64,000 nt of DNA from Epichloe hybrida (GCA_019022495.1 JAFEKR010000003.1:4154001-4218000); one strand, 5' to 3'. Positions 1 to 12,253 are shown, counted from the first letter of the stretch. The notes: generated from the sequence alone by a model not told the origin. Numbers and translations are program-made.

Positions 1-1461
1 CAGCAGTTCTCAGGGCAACGGGCAAGGTAGTCCGACTCATCATGAAACGAGCGACATTCGCCTTCCGAACCACACCGCCGTGGTCAGTCATATTGCTGTC
101 GATGTACGTATATGTTGCAATACTTGACGGGTGTGCTGTCTATGAGTGTTGCCTCCCTCGGGTTCCTCTTCTCTTCTTTTCCCTTATCGGAGGGGATGGC
201 ACATGCGACTGACTAACAGCATCGATTTGTTGTACCTGTCGCAGATCGGAGGGTCGCTCATAAAATTGGTCTACTTCTCGCGGGAGGTACATTCTACTGA
301 CTCTGGGGGACGTCTGAATTTCCAAATCTTCGAGACGGACCGGATCGATGACTGCGTGGAGTTCATGAAGCATCTTTGCGACAAGCAATTGGAACTGAAC
401 GGGTCCAAGCCCGGTGAGCTCTGTGTCATGGCCACAGGCGGCGGGGCATACAAGTTCTACGACAAAATACGAGACGCTCTGGGTGTGGACGTGCTGAGAG
501 AAGATGAAATGGAGTGTCTTATAATTGGTGCGTCTCCAAGAGTCATTGGTGCCGGGGGGGAGCGAACCATGGTGTGTGGGCAGGATAAGGATCAGGACCG
601 AGGAGGACCCAAAACTTACTACCAGCCAGTACTGACGTGTATCACTACCTTCTTCTCAGGGCTCGACTTTTTCATCACGGAGATCCCGCGCGAAGTCTTT
701 ACCTATTCCGAAACCGACCCTATGCACTTTGTCAGTCCGCGAGAGAAGATATATCCCTATCTTCTGGTAAACATTGGTTCAGGTGTTTCCATCCTCAAAG
801 TGGACGGACCCCGGTCTTACCAACGAGTGGGCGGCACATCTCTGGGAGGAGGTACTCTGTGGGGGTTGCTGTCGCTCTTGACTGGCGCCAAGAACTTTGA
901 CGACATGCTGGAGCAGGCAGGCCACGGAGACAATGCCAACGTGGACATGCTTGTCGGCGACATATACGGCACAGACTATGGCAAGATTGGACTCAAGAGC
1001 ACCACCATCGCGTCATCATTTGGCAAGGTTTTCCGCGAGAAAAGCTTGGCCGAGGCCGCGGCCGAAACGAGGAACAAGTCTCCCTCGGGTGGCGACGCTG
1101 GCTCCATCAAGCTGGGCTTCTCGGAGAGCGACATTTCAAGATCGTTGCTATACGCAGTTTCGAACAATATTGGACAGATTGCCTATCTGCAGTCGCAGAT
1201 CCACGACGTATCAGACATATACTTTGGCGGGTCTTTTATTCGTGGCCACCGTCAAACAATGAACACGTTGAGTTACGGGCTGAAGTTTTGGAGCAAGGGC
1301 GAGAAGCAGGCGTACTTTTTACGACATGAAGGATATCTCGGCGCCGTGGGTGCTTTTCTGAAGAGGCAGCCCAAGAACTGGGGTCGCCGGAACAGTCTGG
1401 AGGGCATGGAGGAGATTCTCCAACTCAGAAAGGGTTGCAAGGCAAAGGAGTCTGCTGCCTG

Positions 1462-1462
<1 letters not shown>
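1..1462 (+). CDS. CAB1: Pantothenate kinase (eukaryotic type II PanK), 5' end missing
   Basis: Catalyses ATP-dependent phosphorylation of pantothenate, the first and regulated step of coenzyme A synthesis, in the cytosol. Exons seen: before base 1 to 103, and 245-1462. The intron at 104-244 (GTACGT...CAG) joins SHIAVD to IGGSLIKLVYF, which restores the phosphate-binding strand typical of the family. Other conserved stretches are MATGGGAYKF, a PYLLVNIGSGVSI block and RVGGTSLGGGTLWGL, the ASKHA-fold nucleotide-binding loops. About 440 residues are present and the N-terminus lies outside the window. The stop codon is followed directly by a short (GCAA)n run. The family call is strong; the yeast-style symbol is by homology. 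Confidence 0.93.
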
Positions 1463-1493
<31 letters not shown>

Positions 1494-2400
1494 GAAAAAA
1501 GTGTCTCTTTCTCAGGTACGTGTTTTGGATTGGAACCTGTCAAGGTTCAAATCGGCTTGCGGCGTTATCGTTTGCCGATGGAATGCCGGAATACAACAAA
1601 CCGCCCACCTTCAGACGACATGGACTGGAGAGGATGGGAAATCGGGCGAAGAGCGGAGAGCAGCGGAATCATGACATTGTGGTTGTTGGATTGCATGCCC
1701 CCCTTCTCCGACGGTACTGTTTGTTGTGGCACATTTCACGACACCGTATGTAGAAGCGCAAGCAGAACAAGTCGGCACCAGTCTAGTAGACGTTGAGAGG
1801 CCTCGCATCATTTGAATCTCGAAACTTGAAGACACGTAGACTCTGTTCTGCTTGGTTTCCTTTTTTTTTTCTTTTTTTTTTTTAACAAAGGGTCATCGAT
1901 CGTGTCTGCCCTTTGACTGCGTTTTCTCAGGTCTTTTACTCTTCTTCTCACTTCTTCCCAGTACGGGCATCGACTGCCAGTCTGGCACATGTGTGAAGGG
2001 CTTGATGAGGGCTGCGACGGCAATCCGGGATGTACGACGGCGTGATTTACATGTGATTGGGTTGTATTGTTCCATTCTTACGGAGTGAGTACAGTATATA
2101 CGTGATGCCTTGCCGGTGAATCCGTGTCGGTAAATCGTGTCATGTATGGCTAATGGCTCATAATGGGCATTGGCATGAAGTGAATAACATGCCGTTGTCG
2201 GCGCACATTGGCAGCGCGCGACTCATTCCCCGATTTCCAAGCATGGCCGAGAAAATAGACGACGCTGTTGCCGAGAGAAAGTACGTCGCAGCACTCGCAT
2301 GACGCTCGTCGTCGAAACAACAAAACCGCCTTTGTTAGCCAAAATCAACGACACGTTGTCGTTCGTAATCGTTGTTGTGTTGTGTCCGGCCGACCGCGCC
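1463..2400. other. Convergent intergenic region
   Basis: About 940 bases between the 3' ends of the pantothenate kinase and AIM11 genes. It opens with roughly seven tandem GCAA units (1463-1492), immediately after the stop codon. A T-rich run with about 20 Ts lies near 1858-1883. Several short open frames overlap here on both strands but none shows conserved sequence or splice logic. I see no gene. Confidence 0.6.
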
Positions 2401-2937
2401 TCACTTCTCGGGAGCTCCTACTCCTCCTTGAACCGTCGTTTCTGCTGCAACCAGCTGACCCCCCTGCTTCTGCATACCCAACTTGTCCAGAACCGACGCC
2501 ATCATCTTCTCCATCTCCTGCTCATCCTCCTTGGACAGGTTCCCCGGCTGCCGCAGCGCAGTCTGCGTCCTCTCGCGCAGCTCGCGCAGCTCGCACAGGT
2601 CGAATGCCCACGCGATGCCGCCGGTCAGCATGATTCCAAAACTCGCCACGTTGAGCGTCGCGAGGCCGAGGGCCTGTACGGCCATGAGCGAGCGCTCGCC
2701 CGAGTCGACCTTTTGCACGACCCTGTTTCCCGAGTAGAACTTGGGGAAGCTCTCGAGCTGGCGGCGCAGGACGGACCGGCGCGCCACGGCGATGGAGGCG
2801 GCCATGAAGCCTGCGCCTGCGAAGAGGAGTCCGAGCTGCTTCACGTTGCGTTGGAGCGGTGTCATGGGCGGTGATAGATCTCGCCGCGTGGATGGTGCTG
2901 GCGCCGAGGTCGGCGAGGGTACTGATGAGTCCGGCAT
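2401..2937 (-). CDS. AIM11: AIM11-like mitochondrial membrane protein
   Basis: Homologue of 'altered inheritance of mitochondria' protein 11, a small fungal protein of unknown biochemical role predicted to sit in a mitochondrial membrane. Single exon of 178 residues. The start was placed at the ATG at 2937 (MPDSS); the frame stays open upstream but without another convincing ATG. Two hydrophobic segments are visible: QLGLLFAGAGFMAAS (about residues 32-50) and a longer one in the middle (LATLNVASFGIMLTGGIAW). The short soluble tail contains EDEQEMEKMMASVL, consistent with family members. It is divergent from the oxygenase gene, sharing a promoter of about 365 bases. An additional upstream coding exon cannot be excluded. 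Confidence 0.8.
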   Translation of the reverse strand: MPDSSVPSPTSAPAPSTRRDLSPPMTPLQRNVKQLGLLFAGAGFMAASIAVARRSVLRRQLESFPKFYSGNRVVQKVDSGERSLMAVQALGLATLNVASFGIMLTGGIAWAFDLCELRELRERTQTALRQPGNLSKEDEQEMEKMMASVLDKLGMQKQGGQLVAAETTVQGGVGAPEK

Positions 2938-3302
2938 TTGGGACAGGGAGTTCCCGAAGTCGCGGCAGGACGGTGAGGACGATCCAGTCAAGGAGTCCTG
3001 GGGGTTCCCTGTGCAGAGACGGGTTCGTTGGGTGTGTCGTCGGTTGTTGTACCGCCTCCCGGTGCTGTTGCCGTCGTGTTGAGGGAAGGACGAGTCGGCG
3101 GGTTGAGTGTTGTCGAGGGGGAAAAAAAAAAGAAAAAAAAAAGCCGTTGTTCAATGTTGGAAGGAACGGCCTTGTCGCGACAAGGTGATTGGCGGGAGGG
3201 ACCAACCAGAATCCCACCGCCGTGAACCTGTGGACCCAGATTTGAGCTCGTCTTGACTGATAAAAGTGGCCTCATCCATACATTCGCGAGACTACATACG
3301 CT
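2938..3302. promoter_or_regulatory. Shared divergent promoter of AIM11 and the 2OG oxygenase
   Basis: The two start codons face away from each other across 365 bases. The stretch carries a purine run at about 3119-3143 on the + strand, which is a pyrimidine tract upstream of AIM11 on the minus strand. No clear TATA box is visible. Co-regulation is inferred only from the arrangement. Confidence 0.4.
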
Positions 3303-4314
3303 ATGAAACAAAAGACGATGCCAAAAAACAAGCCGCAAAAGCCTCCAAAGGCAGTCTCCGCGCTGTCAGCGTCAGCACCTCCTCAAATTGCCACACCGCC
3401 AGACTGGCCACAATTCAAACCGCCTCTGCCAGTCGTCGACCTAGTCCCAACGTTACACCCCTTGACTCCCAAAATCGCAACCATCCCCTTCTTCTTCCCC
3501 AAGAGCCTGTGTCGAGACTACGTGACATTTCTCAAGACCCTCCCTTTGCAGACGACGCCCGGAAAGCTGAAGCGAGGGGAGGCGGCGCGTGTTAATGATC
3601 GCTTCCAGATTGATGACTCTGCTTTCGCTACTCGCTTGTGGGAAACGACGGGCCTCAAGGAGGCGTTGCGAGATAACGAAGATGTAAAGGGCCTTTGGTG
3701 AGAATGCAGAATCTCTCTGTTGGAGCCGCGGGGGGGGTTTAGCAGAGCAATCAACTCCGTTTGATGTCGATGCTGATGAGATTGAGCAGGGGAGGTGAGC
3801 CAGCCGGTCTGAGTCCTAACATACGAGTCTATCGATACTCAAAGGGTCAATATTTTGACTGTCACTGTGCGTAAATATGCAAAGGGTCTTTTTTTATTTT
3901 AATTTTTTTCCCCAGCGCACCTGACCTTGCAAGTTTCCTTTGGCATCGTTCACTCATTGCCGCAGATGACGATTCAAACAACTTGGTGCTTCCTACGGCG
4001 CCGCCACTGCCTGTACGCACAACGTGGACGCTACTTTTGTACCTCACGTCCTCTACCGAGGGTTGTGTGGGAGGTGAGACCGTGTTTTACCCCCACGATA
4101 GGCCGCTGCCGTCGGAAGAAATAGCCGTGTCACTTGAAACGGGCACGCTTCTGCTTCACAAGCACGGCCATGACTGTTTACTGGTAGGTGCCTCCATCTT
4201 GTTCCACTTGGAGGTCCATTCAACGACGCTGACCACGTTCGATAGCACGAAGGGCGGGAAGTCAAGGCTGGTGAAAAATGGGTTTTGCGAACAGATCTTT
4301 GCATCAAGCGATAA
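3303..4314 (+). CDS. 2-oxoglutarate/Fe(II) dioxygenase, prolyl 4-hydroxylase type
   Basis: Predicted non-haem iron oxygenase coupling 2-oxoglutarate decarboxylation to substrate hydroxylation; the substrate is unknown. Four exons: 3303-3697, 3790-3866, 3966-4183, 4246-4314, giving 252 residues. The splice sites rebuild a continuous P4Hc domain: RVYRYSKGQYFDCHYDDS (first metal ligands H157-x-D159), TTWTLLLYLTS, GGETVFY, and LLHEGREVKAGEKWVLRTD with the distal histidine at about 231. The N-terminal 25 residues are basic and proline-rich (MKQKTMPKNKPQKPPK); an alternative start is the in-frame ATG at 3318. No signal peptide or ER retention signal, so this is a cytosolic or nuclear type and not a collagen-type hydroxylase. 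The family call is confident; the biological role is not known. Confidence 0.85.
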
Positions 4315-6545
4315 TTTCTAAATCTGGGATAGCCAGGGAGCGGCTCAATGCCAATATTGTTGCTTGTCAACTGCCGCCATGCCACATGGGTTTGTTGAAA
4401 AAGGTATGTGCTGATTTTTTACTCTGGGGACTCCCACAAAGGAATCCATACCACGGAAACCCGAGATCTGTTGTACATGGCTGACGTGGCTAAGGGGAGA
4501 AACGCAAGAGACGCATTCTAACTCAATCCGACAGCAGCAGGGCCGAGGCTTGCTGCGCCCCAGATAGACCGTGACGTGAAGACTCACTGTGCTTGCTATG
4601 CTGGCGATGGCATTCGCTCATGAGTGGGAATCATCCGCCGGTGAAGAAGCGGACGACGAGCGTCGCGAATTCACAGCCAATCCAGTTGCGACACAGTCTG
4701 TTGTCACCAATGTTGTTAGTGCTTAACCAGCAACTCGAGCATGGGGGGCAATGATCAATAGTGTCTGCGAGGTAAGAAGGCGAAGGTTTAAGACGGACTT
4801 AAAAACAGCAGCAACAAGTTCCAAGTTCTAAAGGTACTCACTCCGTATTACATGTATGAGCCATTAATGACAAGTGGGCAGTGACAGGCGTCGTGTGGTT
4901 GGTTGGTTGGAGTGGACGGGGTTTCTGCCGGCTGCCGCTGCAGGTACGCAGCTGTCGACAGGGTCTGGTCAGTCGGTACAGATATTAACCGCTAGCAGCA
5001 GATGTCTCTGGGCTTCAAGACAAAAAAAAAAGAGAAGCTGTAATACTTGCGGGCTTGAGAGAGTGGTGCCAGCCTTGAGGCTAGAGTTCACTCGCTCATG
5101 TACATTGCATGGACCCTCGTCTTCGACGATGGAAGCTACGGAGTAGAAGAGAAGCATCACTTTGATGAGACCAGACATGTACCTTGCAGGCAGGTGGTAG
5201 TACCCGTTCACGCCGACCACGCCGTCCATCGAGCCCGTTGTAGGGTGATGGGGTGATGGGGTCTGACATCTGCCCCGAACCAATAAGAGTACGGATTCCT
5301 GCGCAGTTTGTTACATGTAGTCTCCAACGGCCGACAAATCGAGGCCAAGCCCCTTGCAACATTTGCCGAGTCAACATGGGCCTATCAACCCACACAATTC
5401 GGACAACTAATTAACACGCATCCGTCAAAAAAATGAAATGTGCATCCATCCGCCTTTAGTCCTAATCCGTCAGAACGATCCAATCCACCCACACTATTTC
5501 AGTGTGGCAAATTTTGAAGTCAATTGTCATGTCTATGTATGAGTGCGTTTTTTTCGATGTCTTTTGAAGCTATCGCGAGTGCCCTGTTTTTTCCCTGCCA
5601 GCGGAGTAATGCAAGGACTACTAGGGAAGAATGAACTATGCGTTAGTGAGAATGTAGACGGTATTATGTGACAAGTGAGAAATGCTTGCGTCATGTTGAA
5701 ATTGTCTAGCGAGGCTAGTAAGAATGTATCTCATCTACATGGGGTCAAAAGACAAACTAGGGCAAGCGGCGGATGCATTTTAATTTTTGACGTATGCGCG
5801 TTTAATTCCGTAGTTGCCAATTGCTGCTCGCGTGTCCTGCATGCGCCTGCCCGTCTCCTTCTGCATCCCACCCACTCACTGCAAGACCGTAGGGGGGCAA
5901 CCGTGACCACTTGGCCGCAAGCCAGCCAGCCCGGCCCTCCCTCCTTTAGCATCCTGCACCACTCATCACTTGCCTTTTTTTTCCCCATCGCACTCAGCAG
6001 GTTGCTTCGCCGTCTCGTGCGGCAGCTTCAACATTCGTTTGCCAAGCTTTCATCAGCCTCGGCGCGTAGCCTGGCTTGTCCACGCCCATTATCGAAACCG
6101 TCGATCCCTCGCGCCGCAAGCCGCCGAAACACATCTCGCGGTCCCCAACTCCCGCAACCGACCGCCGTTGTACTAGTCGCTTCCCTCCTCGCAAGTTCCC
6201 CTGGCTCGGGAGTTGCTTTACTGTGAGACAAGGACAGCAACAACCACAACATTGTCAGCTTGCTTGCTTTTTTCTTCCTCTGACGCCACCCTCCTCGGGC
6301 GCGCAAGTCTTGACTTTGTTTGGTGGCGCTGTTGCTTTCCCCTGGCGCTGTTCTGGTATTTTCGCGAGGCTTGCCCTTTGTCTCGGACATGGGGCATGTT
6401 GTGCTGTCCCCCCTTCGATTACAGACAACATTCTCGAGATATCAAGGACCCCGACTTGTGCCGACTCCATTCCGGACACAAAGTAGCGCAGCGCATCGTG
6501 CCGCCGCCGGTATCTCGGCGGATCATCTGAGAGAGCGAGTTTGGT
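4315..6545. other. Long intergenic region upstream of the CHS4 homologue
   Basis: About 2.2 kb without a supportable gene. The part after 5830 becomes pyrimidine-rich and poor in TAA/TAG (for example around 5930-6010 and 6170-6300), which suggests the promoter and 5' leader of the gene starting at 6546. Short open frames around 5675-6486 look like by-products of this composition. Dispersed copies of the motif TACGGAGTA or close variants occur near 4840 and 5137. Confidence 0.5.
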
Positions 6546-7632
6546 ATGGCCTATCAAGGAGGATACGGTGGCGGGAATGCTTCACGGCGTCCGTATGCTG
6601 GTCCAGCGGCGCAGCGGCCTACTGCTCGCGGAGATTACGTCGAGGATCAAGAACAGCAGCAATACGGTGCCAGGCAACCTTACAACGATTACAACGACGG
6701 ACATGGTTATGAGTCTCGGGCTGGACCGTACGAAGACAATGGATCGCAACAGTATCCAGATCAATATGGACCTCGTTTTGCCAAGGGGGGAGGTGGTCCG
6801 ATGCCCCCCCATGCACGAGGAGGAGGCCCGATAGCCCGGTCAGGGACTGCTGACGGCAATCGTGGAGGACCTTATCCCCCACGAGGAAGGGCCCTGGGGC
6901 CTGGTCGAGGCATGCCACCACGAGGAGTTCCTCCCAGCGGGCGAGGTGGAGGTCGGTCTGATCATTATCCTCCTGTTGAATATGGCGGTAAGGACTTCTC
7001 AGCTTGGCGGGACCCGGTGTCTTTTGACCCTTGCCGACAAAAATGACAAAAAAGGGTTTGCTGACATTCAAAATCTTCGGTGTCTTTCTCCAGGACGACG
7101 ACCTCTCCCGAACCAACCTGACGCTGCGTACGGCGGATATGACCAGGACCAGCGATTGGCCGGCCAAATGTCCGCAATGGATCTGAATGCGCAACGACCA
7201 AGAGGCATAGACGAGTATGGACGGCCGATTAACGGAGGAGGTAGAGGGCATCCCGGATATGGAGGATCACAGCAAGGTATGCCTGCTGGACGGGCTGGAG
7301 TCGGTAATCATGTGGGCTACGATGATGGCCACGGTGGCGGCTTTCAGAGCCCCGCGAGGAATGCATTTGGTCCTCCCGGCAGAAGCATGACTATGCCGAC
7401 GAACGACCCTGCGGCTACGTACAACATGGCCCCTCCGCGACGCGGTGGCACAACGCCGTTCAATGGAGCCGGCGATGTGGGCAGCATACCGCCGCGGCCT
7501 TCGACAGCGGGTGGCCACCATCCGCCACCGCAAAGGATATACCCCCCGAGCAAGCAGGGAGTGTCTCAGGGACATTACGGTGGTGGTAACCATTATGAAC
7601 GAGGATACGGCAACTCATCAGGACCACCTGGC

Positions 7633-7665
<33 letters not shown>

Positions 7666-9569
7666 TCAAGTGACGACATCTTCGATTCATATTATTCCAG
7701 CCCACCGGCGAGCGGCTTTGATCAACAACAAAATGCTTTTGCAGCGCAGTCTGGAAGGTCGAATTTTCCAGATTACGATTCTACATCAGCAGACAACGGA
7801 CATCAATCATATGAGCAAGCCTGGCGCGGGCCCACGGAGCAACCGCAACCTGGTGCTCATGGAACACCAAGGTTGCATCATGCTAGGTCCGAGGCGAATT
7901 TTCATGAGCCGCAGGTCGCCGTTTTTGAGATGGCCGGGGACATTCCATCCTTGCCTCCACCACCACGGCAAATCAAGCCCTATCAGCCAGAGTTCAACCA
8001 GGGTTATGGGGAACCACCCACCGGGTACGATCACCTGCCTCCTCGGGACCCGAGTGCTCCGCCTGTTCCAGTTCATGATGCCTGGCGAGGTGGTTTTGAG
8101 GGTGTTTCGGGTATAGGCGGGCACAATGCAGCACCATCGGTGGCTACGACTTCCGACTCCATCTCATCTCATCCTACACCCATCCGTCCGGGGTTGATGC
8201 CCAATTCGATGGTCAATTTGAACGACAGGCCCCCGCCAGTACGGAACTATGGGGGCGCGGTGCAACAGTCGCAGTCGCAGCAGCAGCAACCGCTGCCAGC
8301 TCGGACTGCGTTTCCACCACCTGTGGAGGTTGGACTGGTTGAGGAACCAGTGACGGCACAGCAACTGGAGCGCTTGCGGATGGCAATCAAGGTGGATTCA
8401 AACGATCAAGAATCAGCTTTGAAACTGGCCAAGAAACTTATTGAAGCTGCGGATCATCTCGCGCCCAAAATTCCGGATCCGAAGCAGCGGTTGAGGGCTC
8501 GAGAACGATATCTCATGGATGCACACAAGGTTCTCAAAAAGCTTGCCAGCGCCCAAAATCCAGACGCCATGTACACACTGGCGGACAGTCTCGGGAAGGG
8601 CATTTTTGGAAACGAGCCCGACAACAAAGAGGCTTTCACGTTGTACCAGTCGGCGGCCAAATTGGGCCATGCTCAGGCAGCCTACCGGACCGCAGTTTGT
8701 TGTGAAATCGGGCATGAAGAAGGTGGCGGTACTCGCAAAGACCCTCTAAAGGCGATGCAGTGGTACAAGCGAGCGGCCACGCTGGGAGACCCTCCAGCCA
8801 TGTACAAGGTGGGTATGATACTCCTGAAGGGACTGTTGGGTCAAGCCAGAAATCCACGCGAGGCCGTGGGCTGGTTGAAGCGCGCGGCCGAGAAAGCGGA
8901 CAGGGAGAATCCGCATGCTCTTCACGAGCTTGGGATGCTATACGAGTCGGCACCACCCAACGACGTCGTCGTTCGAGACGAGCGATATGCCTTTGAACTC
9001 TTCCAGCAGGCGGCTTCTTTGGGATACAAATTTTCGCAATTCCGTCTTGGCCTTGCCTTTGAGCATGGTCACTTGGGTGTGGAGAGGGACCACAGACAGT
9101 CGATCTACTGGTATTCCCAGGCAGCTCAGCAGGAGGAGCACCAGTCGGAGTTGGCGCTCAGTGGTTGGTATCTCACTGGGAGCCCAGACGTATTGAACCA
9201 GAGCGACACGGAGGCGTATCTCTGGGCCAGAAAAGCGGCTGTTGCAGGGTTAGCCAAGGCCGAATATGCAATGGGATATTTTACCGAGACGGGCATTGGC
9301 GTGGCCGCCAACTTGGAGGACGCCAAGAGGTGGTACTGGAGAGCTGCAGGTGAGTTCCTTATATGTCTGGATGGAGCCTCGGGGAGGTCCTGAAGATGAT
9401 TGATCGGCTTTTGCTGACTTGTTTGGTGACAGCCCAAGAATTTCCCAAAGCTCGCGATCGTTTGGAGGATCTAAAGCGCGTGGGCAAGAGCGGGCCGGCA
9501 AGACCAAGAGAACGCATATCACGCAGCCGCATCGAGAGGCAGCAAGATGGTGACTGTACCATAATGTGA
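6546..9569 (+). CDS. CHS4: Chitin synthase activator, SKT5/CHS4 type (Sel1 repeats, CaaX tail)
   Basis: Homologue of yeast Skt5/Chs4, the peripheral membrane protein that activates chitin synthase III and links it to septin sites. Exons 6546-6987, 7094-9349, 9433-9569; 944 residues. The first 500-odd residues are disordered and rich in Gly, Pro, Gln and Tyr, with a run of alternating Pro-Ala encoded at about 7630-7665. From about residue 635 to 900 there are tandem Sel1 repeats with hallmarks such as KEAFTLYQSAAKLGHAQAAY and DPLKAMQWYKRAATLGDPPAMYKVG. The last exon supplies a basic tail and ends C-T-I-M, a CaaX box for farnesylation as in the yeast protein. The intron before the last exon is essential: without it the tail and the CaaX are lost. 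The long disordered N-terminus is normal for filamentous fungi. Confidence 0.9.
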
Positions 9570-10077
9570 GGGGATATGCAAAAGCGAGACGTCGTGTGTT
9601 CAGCCTTATTTTTTTTTATGTCTGACTTTTTTTTTTTTTCATTGTTTGGTTCTCTTTTGAGAAAGGGAGACATTATGCAGAAGCGGAGTTCAAGGCGCAA
9701 TAATGACATGAAAGAATAGAGCATGACAAGGAACTGGCAGTTCAATATCCGTTTTGGATCGATACATGGTCAAGGGCTAGCAGGCTTACGAAGATATAAC
9801 CGGACTAGACAAAGGGGGGGTCGTCAGTGGTTGAATAGTCGAGATAGGTGTATGAGCAGGATGAATGAAGAATATTTTCTCGTCGTGTCCCGGCCCAAGT
9901 TGCGCATGTGGTGGCAGTTGGAATTGAAAACATTCATGAGATAATGATGTATTACAGTCCAGTGGTATGCGAAAGATGACGAAAGTTTCCGACGGCCCCA
10001 GGATTATGTTCCAAGGTTTTGATAATCAATATCTCTCTCCTCAATCGCCTCAATGCCCAGGTTGCGTTGGCTTCACG
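9570..10077. other. Convergent intergenic region
   Basis: About 510 bases between the 3' ends of the CHS4 homologue and the thioredoxin-like gene. T runs at 9608-9617 and 9628-9639 may belong to the 3' untranslated region. I see no gene in it. Confidence 0.55.
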
Positions 10078-10828
10078 TCACGAGTTCCCGCCGCCAAACA
10101 AGCCTCCGAATACAGACGACGAAGCTCCGCCTAGGGCTCGGCCTCCTCCTCCTCCCCCCCCCCCCCGACCACCATGGCGTCTCGCCTCATTCCGGATCCA
10201 GTCCACGAGGAACTCCCTATCGGCCAGTTTCCGCGCATCGACGACCTTGGTGGCCGTCTGCGCCTCGCCCGCATCAAAGCTCAGCAGCGTGGGGATGGAA
10301 GTAATCATGTACGTCATGGCGAGGCTCTCCGAGTACGACGAGGCGGACATGATGTCCGGGCTGTCGAACTCGACGGGGCAAAAGGCCACGCCGCCTTCTG
10401 GCTCGCCGATGCCAGACTCGACGAGGGATTGGATCAGGGGGAGGACGTGCCGGCATGTAGGACACCAGGAGGCGGTCCAGAGGGTGAGGAGGGGGGTTCG
10501 CGTGGAGGATGAGAGGGAGACGTGGGTTGTGAAGGAGTCGGGGCTGCGAATACTACTTGATGTTAGGGTTCTTCTTCTTCTTCTTCTTCTTCTTCTTCGT
10601 CTCCTTGTCTGTTTTTTCCATTTCGTCAAAGGATGGGAGAGGTTTCACGTACGGACTGTATGCTTGGTTCTTGACCTGGCGTGGTGCTGTGGATTGGAAG
10701 GCGCGGCGCCGTGGTGCGGCATGGGCGTGGGCGTGAGGCCGTGGGAGGGCTGAGGCGCATTTGCTCTTGGGGACGCTGGGCCCGAGGATGCGGGGCCCGA
10801 GGGCGTTGGTTGTGAGGCGGTGATGCAT
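10078..10828 (-). CDS. Thioredoxin-like protein, probably mitochondrial
   Basis: Two exons on the minus strand: 10828-10653 and 10543-10078, giving 213 residues. The N-terminus (MHHRLTTNALGPRILG, then APRRRAFQSTAPRQ) has a basic, hydroxylated presequence look. The thioredoxin fold follows: TPLLTLWTASWCPTCRHVLPLI with the redox motif C-P-T-C, then MTYMITSIPTLLSFDAGEA with the cis-proline. The C-terminus is Gly-rich and low-complexity. The donor GTACGT at 10652 and acceptor CAG restore the frame across an intron carrying a (CTT)n run at about 10568-10597. An unspliced reading would instead run through poly-Lys or poly-Arg, which is clearly intron translation. Function in redox maintenance is inferred from the motif only. 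Confidence 0.8.
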
Positions 10829-12253
10829 GGTGCTTGGGACGTTGATGTTTTGATGCTCGATGACGTTGGTTGTGGCTGGTTCTGGGGAAATCTGTCAATC
10901 GTGTGGGGGGGGGAAGGGGGGGGTGGTCTGTTTGCGCCAAGACGATGCTGGGTTGGGTGGACAAGATCACGCATCACGGATCACAGATCAGCCGCTGCAT
11001 TCAGACGCGGGGTGGAGCAGTTTCGGCGGTCAACGAGGCGCGCGCGGGGGGGGGGGGGGGAATGCTGCTCTACTAGTCCGTACAATCTGTACACCCACAG
11101 AGTATGTAGTCCGTTACAACAGGCCGCGATTGGCGCCGGTAAAATGTCATGTCATGCTGTTGATAACGGGTGTTTCAGTCTTGCGCCAGAGCTGCGGTGC
11201 TGTGCTGTGCTGTGCTGTGCTGTGCTGTGCTGTGCTGTGCTGTGCTGTGCTGTGCTGTGCTGTGCTGTGCTGTGCTGTGCTGTGCTGTGCTGTGCTGTGC
11301 TGGGCTGGGCTGGGCTGGGCTGGGCTGGGCTGTAGCCTGTGCCCGACTCGCGGAGTCCAGGTGACGGGGGCTGATGGGGCTTTCGTAGATCGTCCGTCGG
11401 GTGCAGGCAGGCAGCATGCATGTGGCCAATGGCGATGTTCGGAGGACAAGCCCGGCAAAAGCCCAGCAAGCCTGGTGGAACGGAGCATCCGTTGCTTGTT
11501 GCTGCTGTCTTCTACTATCTATTATTAACAACCCTTGTAATCCGTATGTAATCTTGTAATACCACCCACCGGCTGTATGTAAGTCTGTCTGTGTTGCGTG
11601 CCACCTGCCACCTACCACCTGCCACCTGCCACCTGCCGCTTGCCACGCTAGACCGTGCTCCTGCATCAGCAGCTTGCATTGCGTCCAACACGTGGATGCA
11701 TCCTCCAGGCATTGAGGGCATTGAGGCTTTGAGGCTTTGAGGCATGGCGACATTGCGGCATTGCGGCATTGCGGCATCGAGGCGTTGATTGACTCCTTCT
11801 TGGCTCTCTTTATCTCTTCGCCGGACCCTCCCTTCCCGCCCTTTGTTCCACCAACCTGCAAACACCATGTCTGGACCCTGAACGTCACTCGCCATCTCTT
11901 GTCTCCTGACACACACTCCCCTCGCATCACCAAGACATTCCCTCACTCATCACACCTAGATGCCGGTGATCCGGTCCTCGAGTATCCTCTCCTCCTACAC
12001 TCGCCTATGAACCGCATTGTTATCACTGCGCTGCACACGTTTTTTTTTTTTTTTTCATCTGTTCGACTTCGCTCTACAGCAGTTTCGAGCGTGCCCACCC
12101 ACAAGAGTCTGCGTTTCATCTTCTCTTAATTAATCCATGATTTGACATCGTCGGCAGCGCTGCACAAAGTGCATCTTCTATCGGCACTTTACTGCTGGCA
12201 AGTGACAGGATTACGACTACTTCATTCGCGTCACAGCACAATCAGCAAGACCA
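10829..12253. other. Repeat-rich intergenic region
   Basis: About 1.4 kb upstream of both the thioredoxin-like gene (-) and the MFS gene (+). It contains G runs (10903-10923 and 11047-11060), the TGTGC/TGGGC array described separately, a degenerate 10-base repeat with core GCCACCTGCC at about 11598-11640, and a GGCATTG-type repeat at about 11705-11780. A T run at 12040-12054 precedes the MFS gene. Open frames here are produced by the repeats. I see no gene. Confidence 0.6.
11196..11330. repeat. Pentanucleotide microsatellite (TGTGC)20 followed by (TGGGC)6
   Basis: Exactly 20 uninterrupted TGTGC units span 11201-11300, directly followed by six TGGGC units at 11301-11330. The two blocks differ by one base per unit. 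Frames across it translate as repeating Cys-Cys-Ala-Val-Leu or Ser-Thr-Ala-Gln-His and are not genes. Confidence 0.98.

Noticed and set aside
1530..1560. GGTTCAAATC, resembling a tRNA T-arm
   Set aside because: No matching acceptor stem, D-arm or anticodon arm could be found around it. No tRNA was recognised anywhere in the window.
5675..6226. 183-codon + strand frame upstream of the CHS4 homologue
   Set aside because: Composition reflects the pyrimidine-rich leader; no conserved motif and no coding-like codon use.
11147..11933. Several open frames with repeated Ser-Thr-Ala-Gln-His or Cys-Cys-Ala-Val-Leu
   Set aside because: They are translations of the TGTGC array. A repeat unit of five with no stops keeps all frames open.
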